From Desmodus rotundus (taxonomy: Eukaryota; Chordata; Mammalia; Chiroptera; Phyllostomidae): a DNA stretch of 64,000 nucleotides. The DNA lies in NCBI RefSeq assembly GCF_022682495.2, contig NC_071391.1:111149195-111213194 (forward strand), given 5' to 3'. The notes below the pieces were generated by a model. It did no database searches and was not told where the DNA came from. It saw only the letters and a program-made list of their open reading frames with translations. Position 1 is the first letter of the stretch. Each line of letters begins with the position of its first letter. Shown here one piece after another: positions 11,601 through 21,480 of the stretch. Position numbers and translations under genes: made by a program.

Positions 11601-14144
11601 CCTTGGCCATTCTTGCCCAGGCACATTACTAATCTGGTCTGTACTTGACAGTGCAGGAGGAAGTGTTAGATTCAGCCCTGCCAGTCCAGCCTTTCCAGCT
11701 GCAGCAAGTACAGCAGGTGCTGCTGGAGGGCAGAGCTTGGTTCCAGCCCACTAACACAATCAGCACTTAATGAATGGGATGGATATATGCAAAAGCTACC
11801 AGTAGGAGACAGGATGCCTCTCAGGCAGAAATCAGGAAGGGATTTTTCTGATAACAATGGATGGTATTATATCTTCTAAAGAAAGAACACTACCAAAGAA
11901 AGTGAAACTCACCATGGAAACATATTGTAAGGAGTACAGGACAAAATATACCAGTATTCATATAGCACTTTTAAGATGAAAAGAAGCCCTGGTCAGAGAT
12001 CCCCCATCAAAAAAAAAAAAAAAGGACCTATCACACTAATGATTCCATGAACTGTTTAAATCATCCAACCCGGACATTCCTTGCTATGGTTCCCTGCTTC
12101 CCAAACAACTATCTGACATAGATTTATGTCCCAAGGGAACACACTGGGTCAGAGACCTTAATTAGTCCATCAGATTAAGAGTTGTATTTCTCATTAACTA
12201 TTAGCCTTCATGTTTATTCATTGAATGTCTTTTAAGTTTAAGTAAGAAAGAGCAGAAATCAGAGATCAGTTCTTTGCAAATCTGGGTCTGAAAAAAACTG
12301 AAAACCAAATGCAGAAGTTAGTGAATTCATCAGGTCTCTTTCTACCTGAGCAGACTGGGTCTGGGCAGTGAACAGGCTACCTGCTCAGAGGTGGTTTTCA
12401 TCATCACACCCCTTGCAGTTGTCACATCTGTCTGCTCAGCAGACTACATTTTTGATCAAATGCTTCTGTGTATTTGTAGACATTATAAAGAATAGCAACC
12501 TGAAGTCAGCTCTAAGAAGGCAGCCTGAAAAAACATTCTTGGAAAGCACCACTAAATACTATGCATTAAAAACAAACAAACAAAGGAATGAACAAATAAA
12601 TATAGTACCTGTCTTCTTAGATCTCTCGTTTTCTTGGTCATCTTATCAATCGCAATGTTTAGAGGATCTCCTTTTTCCTTCCTTCCAGTCTATAAAAAAA
12701 AGAAAAAGAATTTCTGATTTAGAAAATTCGATATTAGTGACAGTTAAGTTTAAAAAAATATCAGAAACACACTTGAGTTGCAGAGTCCAAGCAGTATTTT
12801 AAAAGATTCTTTACAATATCCAGCTAATATGATTTGGTCTCTAAACTTGGTTTCTCTGAAATAAAAATTAATATTGATGAAAATCAATATATTCTCAGGA
12901 CAGTTACACATATGTTCTCATTCAACTCCATGCGAACCTGTTTTCTTCTGCAGACATTTAGTGATTAAGTAAACACAACAAAGATGTTTTGCTTTTGCTT
13001 TAAAATACTAATGTTTTGTGCTTCTCTATTATGTAAGCACACATCTTCTAAATAGAAGATAAGATTGAGATGGTAAGAACTAAAATAGAAAAAAATTAAG
13101 GTAATTGACTACAATTCAGAATTTTATACCAATGTACCATAGGCCATATGTAAATTGTGTAACAAAATCAAAACAGATGATTTAATGGAAAATACAGCAT
13201 TTCTAATCTCTGTTCTGTCATGCAGTGGAATGCTAACCTTGACAATAAGGAACCTACCCTTTGAGGTCAGGAGGAAGCTTCCCTTATGATTTCAACAGGC
13301 AGAGGTAAAGTCCCCCCTACCACACCCCCCCAAAAAAAAATCATCCTGGTAAGTTATTCATTTGGAAGTTTGAAGTTTCACTAAATAGTTTCTTTTTCTT
13401 TTTCTTTTTTTCATGGCTAGAGTAAAACAATTAAAACCAAACAAAAATAGAAATCTCCATTATCTTTTTAAAATGACAACAAATCCCCAAGGATAAAAAG
13501 TTCCAAGTATCTTTACAAATGGTATTATCTTCCTTTTAAGAGAAAAAATGTTTGCAAAAGTTTTGTCAAACTTGGTAAATTATCTAAACTTCAGTCAAAG
13601 ACCATACAGATGTATTTAAGCACCGTCCTACTGGCAGTTGTCCTCATTCTCTGGCCGCCCTAAGTCTCTGAAATTCAGAGGGTCCCTGCAGTAATTTGTG
13701 TATGTGATGAAATGGGCTCCCAGGTCACAAATTGTGCCTAATGTGCTAATGTGTTTTGGGTATCCACAGATACACCATCCAACAGATGTTTAAATGTTCT
13801 CTTCCTGTGAAAATCCAGGACACATCCCACGGATGATGTATACACACCCATCAGATCTACATAGAGCTAGATCTAAAGCAGTCACTCTTTTCTGCAACGT
13901 GATTAATTAACCATTTTTTCAGAACAAATGTCTACTATGTAATCATACAGAGTTTTTATTAAAAAGCCAAAACATGTGTGTATGTTTTGAATCACTTAAG
14001 ATCCTACAAATTCCCATCATCCTTTTCTAATTCTTACACTTGTAGTTATAAGAAGAAAGAGCTTAAAATAAAGTGGCTAACATTTTATACTTTTGAAATA
14101 TCAGCACACAAATAGCTCCAAGAAAACAAAAATATATGGAGAAG
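8616..14144. other. Unique AT-rich sequence with faint MIR/L2 traces
   Basis: About 5.5 kb with no gene recognised. Possible MIR/L2 relics are at 9245-9290 ('gtgcctagaacagtcc', 'tggcacatag') and 11130-11260 (reverse MIR words 'aagaaaaggaaacc', 'agtggcagaat'). A homopolymer A run at 12009-12023 follows a short VES-like 'agccctggtcagag'. The open frame at 12368-12802 lacks an ATG start and resembles nothing known. Much of 12.8-14.1 kb is AT-rich and repeat-free. Confidence 0.4.
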
Positions 14145-14160
14145 AACAGTGTGCTTCTTA

Positions 14161-14367
14161 TTTTTTCAGTTTGTTTTTATTGTTGACACTATTACAGATG
14201 TCTCCCATCCCCCGCCTTGCGCAACCCCACCCAGCCCCACACCCCCTTGCTCTGGCCATCACCACCCTGTTGTCTGTGGCTGTGGGTTATGCATATTTGT
14301 TCTCTGGCCAATTCCCTCACCTTCTTTCATCCAGTCGTCCCCTGCCCTTCCCCTCTGAGAGCTGACA
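14161..14367 (-). mobile_element. L1 3' untranslated fragment, minus strand, with target duplication
   Basis: The plus strand starts with a T-rich tail and 'gtttttattgttgacactat', the reverse complement of a bat L1 3' end (atagtgtcaacaataaaaa), then C-rich 3' untranslated sequence. It is flanked by near-identical copies of 'aacagtgtgcttctt' at 14145-14159 and 14368-14382 (one mismatch). The insertion is severely 5'-truncated with no coding sequence. Confidence 0.85.
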
Positions 14368-14382
14368 AACAATGTGCTTCTT

Positions 14383-16411
14383 TATCTTTTGAGGAAAACT
14401 GGTTACATAGCAAGTGTGACCTCAGTGCCCTGTCTCTTCATGTTCAGGTACACCCCAGTGGGGCACCTGTTTCTTTTCCCTTTGGTTTCCTCCTTGCACA
14501 TGGGACTCACATCTGCCATCAAAGTACAGGGCGCTTTTGGGTAGATCTGGACCATGATCATCTGAAAACCACAGATTCCTATGCCCTTGCCATTTGAACA
14601 GTGATAAAAACTTACTTTGAAAAAGCAGTAACTACAAATTGGGTTTATTTATTTATTAAAAAAATTATTTTATTGATTTCAGGAAAAAATAGGTAGAGTT
14701 TAAATCCTGAATGAGATTTAAATGGGAAAGAAGGAGATCCTTGGAAGGAGGGTGGGTTGGCACAAAGAAAAGCATCAAGAGAAGAAAGAAAAATGTGGGT
14801 TCTAGGAGGACAGGGAGCGGAATGGGCCAGCGTTTTCTCCAGGAAGCAAAGGGATCGGTTTGACTAGTTGTCAAGACAAGTTACTTTTACAAGAACTTGT
14901 TTATAGTGTGATTTCCAACTATACTGTGATCTGTCAGCTCAGAGGATGTCTGGTGACATTAGCATGCCACGCCACTGTGTTGTCAGGATGCTGTTTGTGT
15001 CGTATTTGCAACCCTGGGTTTCTCCAGCTTCCAAGTCTGTGGCTGAAGGCAATTTTAAAAGAAATGTAGATAACTTGGATGCAATATTTTATCTCCCTGT
15101 TTAGAAAAACTGGGAAATGGTAAAGCACAGAATAGAATTTAGGAAATTTGTGGCACTAGTTGAAGTCATGAATTCACTGTCCCTTTGTCAGCTCTGGTTT
15201 CTTTAAATAAGGTATGTGTGCAGGAATAATGGTAGGAACTCCCTAAAGCTTAGACTTACATAGTCTAATGGGGACCAGCAAGCCATCACTCCATATTTTC
15301 CTATGGCTTGTTTTGTCCACATGTGAAAATGCTTTTAAATTATCAGCTTACATTAGACAGAAAGCCAATCACTGAGTGAGAGAAAAAAAGAAGGAAGTCT
15401 TGCCTCCTAGTGTCAGCCTCCATTATTAGGCTCCATGATCTTGGACTGATAATTTGCCGTTTTTTATGTCTGAGTTTTCTCATAAGCACTGTGGGTAGTG
15501 TAATGTATGCCCTGTCTTCTGCACTGGGCTAGCAGGCCAATCAATCATGATGTCAATGTGCTGGAAACGACAAAAGGCACTAACAGTATTCGGGGTAATT
15601 AGGAAAGTATGTCTGCCGTGGAAAAGAAAAAGGAAACAATTGATTTGGAACCTACATGGAAACTATTTTTGGATCACCTGGACCTCTCTGGTTTCTCCAC
15701 TTAGGCAATAATGTATGAAAATCTTTCCAAAAACTAGAATTTTTAAAGAGAAAGTTACTTCTCTTTAAGGAAGAAATGTTTGGGACAGTTCATTTTAAAT
15801 AGATAACCAACAAGTCTGAGATATTTTAGGAGTTTAAGTAAGGAACAGAAACTCTAGATGAATGCCTTTTACACGGGTCCTGGGATATATTTGTTAAATA
15901 ACTAGGGATTTGATTATCTTGAGCAAATTTTAGTTCCCAGGGAATCAAAAAGAAGCTTCACTCAGCTCTCCCTCCCTGATGCTCCAAGCTCTACAAACTA
16001 AAAATGGTTTATCACACTGAAGTGAAAGGACACCCCAGTCTTCATTTTGACATCGTCACCTAATAATAAAACAGAAGTTTGATTTTACGTCATTTATGCA
16101 CTTCCTCCCTGCCTTTGCTGAACAGAGGAAATTAAACCAGTGGTAACCACTCTGCCAATAACTACCTAAGTGACCTGGCAACTTCTCCAGACTAAAGACT
16201 TATCATCAGTCGGATGGAGGAGCCAGAGATGAGATAGAGAATGGGGAAGTGTGGGAGCCTGAAAAAACATCAAGAACACACTATCACACTTCCCTTATCA
16301 CAGGGAAGCTCTCAGGGCACTGCCAAAGACTGGGAACTGGCAGTCAGTCAGGGTCTTCTCATCTCTAAAATGTGGGTGAATGCTTTCTTTGGGGGATTAT
16401 TGTGAAACTAA
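14383..16411. other. Unique sequence, no gene seen
   Basis: About 2 kb without a recognised feature apart from a short T/A-rich piece at 14645-14690 that resembles the tail of an old VES ('ttttattgatttcagg'). Open frames are under 70 codons. Confidence 0.4.
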
Positions 16412-16606
16412 AATAGATAACGTCTGTAATGGGGGAAAGAAAGGGGAAGGTCAAGTCAAGGAACATGTATAAAAGACCCATGGACAAGGACAATGGGGGG
16501 GAGGAGGATGGAATGTGGGGGGAGCAGGGGAGAGGCATAGGGGAAAAATGGGGACAACTGTAATTGAACAACAATAAAATAATTAAAAAATAATAGATTA
16601 CATCTG
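16412..16606 (+). mobile_element. L1 3' end, plus strand, with target duplication
   Basis: The insertion holds 'gaacatgtataaaagaccca', a G-rich 3' untranslated stretch and the L1 end 'aactgtaattgaacaacaat' followed by an A-rich tail. It is flanked by 'aatagataacgtctg' (16412-16426) and 'aatagattacatctg' (16592-16606), which differ at two bases and look like the target duplication. The copy is about 165 bp long. A VES SINE begins at the next base. Confidence 0.88.
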
Positions 16607-16815
16607 GCCCTGGCCAATGCAGCTCAGTTGGTTGGAGCATTGCCCACCCACCAAAAGGCTGGAGGTTCAATTCCCAGTCAAGGAACATACCTAGTTTGTA
16701 GGTTTGATCCCCGGTCAGGGCACATATGGGAGGCAACCGATTGATGTTTCTCTCTCACATGGATATGTCACTTTCTCTCCCTTCCTCTCTCTCTAAGATC
16801 AATAAACATATTTAA
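16607..16815 (+). mobile_element. VES SINE, plus strand, directly after an L1 tail
   Basis: Begins 'gccctggccaatgcagctca', has B-box-like 'ggaggttcaattccc', repeats a second 'tttgatccccggtcagggca' block and ends in CT-rich sequence plus an A-rich tail. It is more diverged than the copy at 6045. It abuts the right target duplication of the preceding L1, so it probably used the same target neighbourhood later. Confidence 0.92.
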
Positions 16816-17441
16816 AGAGAGATAAGATCTCTAACATTTATCTAACATTTAGTGCAGTACCTAACTCTGGAAGAGGTAACTCAATGTGAGTTTGCTCTCC
16901 TTTCTCTCCCCTTTATTCCAACTGGTATCTGAGCAGGATCTCCAGGTGCCTACCAGTCCAGAGCTTTTTCCGTTCCATGTCTAAATCATCCCACACCTCT
17001 AAAATTCTAGGATTTTGTGATTTTATAGTGCCATGTGTTTCTTTTTAAAGGTTATGAAAAAAAATCTGAGGTATATTTTCTTTGTCACGTTTTGTCATAG
17101 ACCTTGCATGCTTTCTCGGACCTACTCCTCACTTGCCTTCTTTATCTTTCCCTGCAAAGAATGAGTCTGCAATAGAGATAGCCATTTAATAAATATTGTT
17201 GTTAAAAATAAGAAAAAGAAGACAGGAGTGCTCTCTCATATTGCTTCAGGCAGCTTTCTAGTTGCCATCTGCTGTGCTAGGGAGGGGCGTGTTTATTAAA
17301 CTTTATTTGTTTTAGTCTTTGAGCACTATTTTACAAAACACATTGGGGTAGATCCACAGCTCAGACTGATGAGGGGGAATGGATTTCCTGATCATTTCCT
17401 GATGAGGGGATTTGGAGAGGTGTTTTTTAATCCTCATCCAA
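16816..17441. other. Unique sequence
   Basis: About 620 bp without a recognised element; the first 70 bp may be L2 remnant ('tctaacatttagtgcagtac'). Confidence 0.4.
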
Positions 17442-17626
17442 GAATTTATTTGTTTGTTTGTTTGTTTAAGAATGAGAGAGAAACATTGTCTGTTGCCTCC
17501 CATATATGACCTGACCAGGGATAGAACCCGAAACTAGGCATGTGCCCTGACCAAGAGTCGAACCCACAACCTTTAGGTGCATGTACAGAACAATGCTCCA
17601 ATCAACTGAGCCACCCTGCCAGGGCT
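17442..17626 (-). mobile_element. VES SINE, minus strand
   Basis: The plus strand shows a (TTTG)n-rich tail, 'gagagagaaacattgtctgt', then 'gaccagggatagaacccg' and ends 'ccaccctgccagggct', the reverse of a VES head. It is shorter than the other copies and diverged. Confidence 0.9.
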
Positions 17627-18688
17627 CCTGATTTGGAGTTTTATAGGGGATCTTTTATTCTCCCACCCTCTGGCTCTAAATTCAAGTCCAGTGTTCCAGA
17701 GCAATCAGGATCAGATGCTGTCAAGGAGACTTTCATATTTTCAGCTTAATCTCACACAAAAGAATTGAGGCCATTAATAGAAATTTTGATTTTCACAATT
17801 AGTATTCAGGAAAAACACTATTTTAGTTCAACACTTTTTTATAATACCATCCTTTGCCTTTTGGGGAAATAAAACTCCTCTACTTTGGATGAGGACCTTC
17901 CTTTTTCTTATTTTTCTTTTCTTTTTTTTTTACTATATTAATATCCATCACCCCTTCTGAAATACTGAAGATAAATGCTCCTGAACATTGCACAACTGAT
18001 ACCAACTCTCTAATTTATGGAACAAAAAAGTAAGAAATTATAAATTTCTGAAATTGACTGAATATTTCTTTAAGGGTCATTCCCCATCTGAGCTCCTCAT
18101 CAACCTAAACACATAATTCACTACACATGGTCACTCACAGAGACGCTGGGAATATAAACCTATCATCTCAGGGCTTCCCTCAGACCCCAGGCTTCCTGTC
18201 GGTGCCACAGAACAGTATTAACAACACAAGTGACATGGCTGGAAGAAGGCAGATGTCTATCACTCTTTCCCTTTCTGCTCAAAGTTTCCTGCAACCTTGA
18301 TGGAATGCATGAGAAATCTGCAAAATATTGGAGAGCTGAAGCTCTAATATATTGAAGGTGTGGAGAGCTAATTAAATGCTCAGCCTTCAAAATGTTGTCA
18401 TTTGAAAGAAGTCAAAATCATCAGGATGGCAGAAAGCAATACTGTCCTCTGCCCTCTCTCACCAGCACATTTTCCTGTCATTTAAACCTATGATTTAGAC
18501 AACATGAGGGAGGAGAAAAAACCCATCTATTGATACAGCAGTCACCCTATAATATTTGGGGGGTTGCCCATTTACTGCCAAACCCTGCATATAGAAATCA
18601 TACTCTTATTACCCATAGCACCACTGTTTATGGAACCTTGACCATTTCATAATACTTTTATATTTTCTGTAAATCACAGTCTGACAAT
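17627..18688. other. Unique sequence, no gene seen
   Basis: About 1 kb without recognised repeats; a T-rich run lies near 17915-17932. Confidence 0.4.
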
Positions 18689-18720
18689 GTGGACCTTTCT
18701 AAATATTTCCTTTTCACTAG

Positions 18721-19159
18721 CTGTAGACATTTCTCTTGGAAAAGAAATTGGCAATATCTCTTTAAAATGGACAAAAGTTCAGCAGCGGCCACAAATCAAA
18801 TCCATGATCAGGGTACTTGGACCACACCACAACCCAGCTACCTGAACCCTGGGATGAAGAGGGCAAAGGTAGAAAGGGAGAAACTGGTCACAAAGTGTCA
18901 GGGCAAAATGTATCCTGACATTTCTCTGCCAAAACTCGTCAATGTTGAAGGGAAAAATTTTCAGTGTATAGGTAAGGATATCAGGATGAGGTTATTGATG
19001 AAAGTCCCAGAACCTACTTATGAGCACAGCGATATGAGCACACACACTGGACCATGTGCAAAGAAGGACTGGCTTGGGGACATCAGGTGTGTTACTGTTT
19101 GTTTTCTCTTTCCCAGAAATCTGTGTTCTTTTAGAAAATCTTCTAACTTTTCCTTCTGA
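18721..19159 (+). other. Unrecognised open reading frame; possible exon
   Basis: A frame without stops runs through 18689-19159. The first ATG in frame is at 18767, with A at -3 and G at +4, a strong start context; from there it encodes about 130 residues starting MDKSSAAATNQ. Upstream, a pyrimidine-rich tract ends in an AG at 18719-18720 that could be a splice acceptor. Possible donors follow, GTAAGG after 18971 and CAG|GTGTGT after 19086; the latter would give a 366-bp exon, divisible by three. I see no known domain. The sequence is not a transposon I recognise. A frame of this length can arise by chance in 64 kb, so this is a candidate only; there is no evidence of expression. Confidence 0.15.
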
Positions 19160-19226
19160 CTCAACCAAGGGTTTCTGGCCAAGGGATAAACCCATGATGA
19201 CATCCAAATCAATGAGATCCAGCTCT

Positions 19227-19350
19227 AGGTTTGTAGGTGAAAGTATTGAAAGAGGCATAGTTTCTACCCACTAGGATTGATAAACTGGTATCAGATAAAT
19301 CTTGAGGTACTTATGGAGTCCCTAGAAATAGAGCCCACAAAAAGAGAAGC
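19227..19350 (+). repeat. Source-like copy of a dispersed 125-bp duplication
   Basis: This block, beginning 'aggtttgtaggtgaaagtat', recurs in the same orientation at 21065-21190 at roughly 85% identity by eye. Unique-looking DNA surrounds it here, whereas the second copy interrupts an MLT1 LTR, so this one is probably closer to the original location. It does not match a transposon that I recognise. Confidence 0.8.
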
Positions 19351-19420
19351 ATAGGAGGGAGGAAGGGAGCAAGGAAGGGAGGAAGGGGGAAAGGGAGGGA
19401 TTAGGGAAGAGAAGGGAAGT
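19351..19420 (+). repeat. GGAA/GGGA-rich purine tract
   Basis: About 70 bases are almost all purines on the plus strand, built of gggagg, gaagg and ggaaag units. It is a low-complexity microsatellite-like tract, with several GGAA cores of the kind ETS factors bind. Confidence 0.85.
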
Positions 19421-19474
19421 CAGTGTTTTTGGAGTCAAATTGGTTCATATTTCCATTACATACTAACTTGTAAA

Positions 19475-19590
19475 ATAAAGTCCCATGAGGGTACAGTCTC
19501 TGTCTTGCTTATCATTATATCTTTAGAGCTTGGAGCTGTGCCTAGCACATGACAGGCATTCGATAAATTTTATTAAATCAATGAATGAAA
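19475..19590 (+). mobile_element. L2 LINE 3' end, plus strand
   Basis: 'gtcccatgagggtacagtct', 'gctgtgcctagcacatgaca' and 'attaaatcaatgaatgaaa' match the 3' end of L2, an ancient CR1-type LINE. Only the non-coding tail remains. Confidence 0.85.
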
Positions 19591-20990
19591 CACACTGGCT
19601 CCTGAATCTAGCTGAATGTAAAGCCGTAAGTATCTATCGGTGGATTTCCTGGTGCTGTGAGTTAATAAATTTCCTTATGTTTCTTCATGTTGGATTGTGG
19701 TCACTTATGACCAAATGGCCTGAATAAATCAGAGACCTTAAAATTCTAGACCAAAATACTTTGAAGGTAGGGTCGTAGAGAGGGAAGACCCCAACCAGGT
19801 CCCCTGTGGACACATCCCAGAGCACTCGCTGGGATCTCAGGCCTTTGTTTTGCCCACAGGGTTTTCCCCCAAACTAACTATTGCCCAGGCTCTAAATCCT
19901 AATATTATTTCTCTCCTATATGCTGTTGTTAGTCCCTAGCCTTGAGAATCTCTTCATCGAGTGGTCTCTAGAATGCAAGCTGCTCATGAATAAAAAGATG
20001 GATGCTCCGAGTAGGCACCAGGGTATAGGAAGTGGGTGTGAAAGATATGAATAATTTGTAAAATATGGGGTCCTAAAAATAAACCTCACCTATTTCACAA
20101 TCTGCTGATCAAAGCCATAGGAAATGGTTGGCACCTGTGTAATGTTATAATTCTTGCTCCTTGATTTATTTTATCAACACAGGTGTAGTCCTCAGTGATT
20201 ATCTGTCAGGCAACCCTGCATGGAATATGGTTTTTATTAAAGTCCCCCTCTTCCAGCTTCCAGCCTTAAGTGATTGCTAAAAGGCAGGGTTAATTAAGCA
20301 CACGTTCCTTCAAAGCCTGTGAAAGACCATGAACTGAGCAAACTGCTAAAATAAGCCATTTTATCTTTATAGTTGAGATGAAAGTAGCCAAGGTGAAGTG
20401 CAAATTTCCATTGATTTTCTACACACAAACACATATAAATCCATACTGAATAAATGATTTAGTGAAATTTCAACTTCCACTTCATTTTTAAGTGCATATT
20501 CCCCAAACCATTCAGTTACCATTAAAGCTGTCAACACCTAAAGAATCCCTAGAGTCCGGCACTTTTCACCATCTCAAAAGGGGTCAATAACTGGGTCCAC
20601 GTTGCTGAGAGTCCACAGAAATCAAAAGACTCTCTGGAAGAGGGTTGCCTTCGTTTATGGAAAGACTGTTTGTGTGGGGATCCCAAGACTTGGCCTTCCC
20701 GCGTCCCCCCTACCCATATGTCAGGGGATTGTCCTCCTAATTAAATGACCCATCATCCTCAGAACTCCTGTAGCTATCTACATGATTGATTTGATGTTTT
20801 ATAAGCAATCTCCGCTCAGGTAACAATTATATCACGCAAAAATCTTGCACTGTTTGGTGGATCTCAGATGTCACACTATAAAGCTAAAATACAAATGTAC
20901 GATGCACCGTAATGATCCTGTACTGTTCAGAAACTTACCATGACTGTATGTTCCTTCTTCCCAATTAGAAGTACAGGAACTTAAGGACAG
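19591..20990. other. Unique sequence, possible conserved non-coding element
   Basis: No gene recognised. A short L2-like piece lies at 19968-19998 ('ctagaatgcaagctgctc'). The part from about 20560 to 20960 is free of repeats and rich in homeodomain-like words ('ctaattaaat', 'tgattgattt'), a look shared by many conserved enhancers; conservation cannot be tested here. Confidence 0.35.
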
Positions 20991-21480
20991 TGTGTTAGTC
21001 AGCTTGGACTCTCTTAACAAAATACCATAGACTGGGTGGCTTAAATGAAGGAAATTTATTTTATAGGTTTGTAGGTGAAATTATTGGAAAAGAGGCATAG
21101 TTTCCCCATACTGGGGTGAAAAACTGGCATCAGATAAACCTTGAGCTACTTATGGAGTCCCTAAAAATAGATCACACAAAAAAGAAGCAATTCTGGAGTC
21201 TGGGAGGTCCACGATCAAGGTTTGGTTTGTGGTGAGAACTCTCTTCCAGGCTCATAGACAGCTGCTTTCTCTCTACATCCTCGCATGGTGGAAAGAGGGC
21301 AAGCAAGCACTTTGGTGCTTCTTCATATAAGGGCACTGCTCCATCATGAAGTCCCCATTCTAGCAGCTCATTTAAACCTAATTATCTCAAAAAGGCCCCA
21401 TCTCCAAATACCATCAAATGAAAAGGGGCGGGGGCATAGGGGTATATATAAATTCTGGAGAGACACATCAATCTATAGCA
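20991..21480 (-). mobile_element. MLT1-type solo LTR (MaLR), minus strand, interrupted by a foreign block
   Basis: The plus strand begins 'tgtgttagtcagcttggact' and 'ataccatagactgggtggct', and ends 'aatctatagca', the reverse complement of an MLT1 LTR of the MaLR family of class III elements. The sequence GACAG sits directly outside both ends (20986-20990 and 21481-21485), a 5-bp target duplication as expected for this class. The poly(A) signal in the consensus corresponds to 'aatttatttt' near 21052-21062. A block of about 126 bp at 21065-21190 does not belong to MLT1. Without it the LTR is about 365 bp, normal for the family. Confidence 0.93.
21065..21190 (+). repeat. Duplicated block inserted in the MLT1 LTR
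   Basis: The block starts 'aggtttgtaggtgaaattat' and matches 19227-19350 in the same orientation, with one or a few small gaps and about 85% identity. MLT1 sequence stops at 'aatttattttat' and resumes at 'ttctggagtctgggaggtcc', so the join is nearly clean. It has no A tail and no evident target duplication, which argues against a retroposon and for templated repair or a short duplication. Confidence 0.85.

Noticed and set aside
11985..12023. Possible minimal VES SINE ('agccctggtcagag' plus an A run)
   Set aside because: Only about 15 bases resemble the VES head; could be chance beside an A run.
12368..12802. 144-codon open frame on the plus strand
   Set aside because: It begins with GTG and has no suitable ATG; composition is AT-driven and no domain is recognised. 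Not useful as a mammalian gene call.
16365..16736. 123-codon minus-strand frame
   Set aside because: It runs across an L1 3' end and a VES SINE in antisense.
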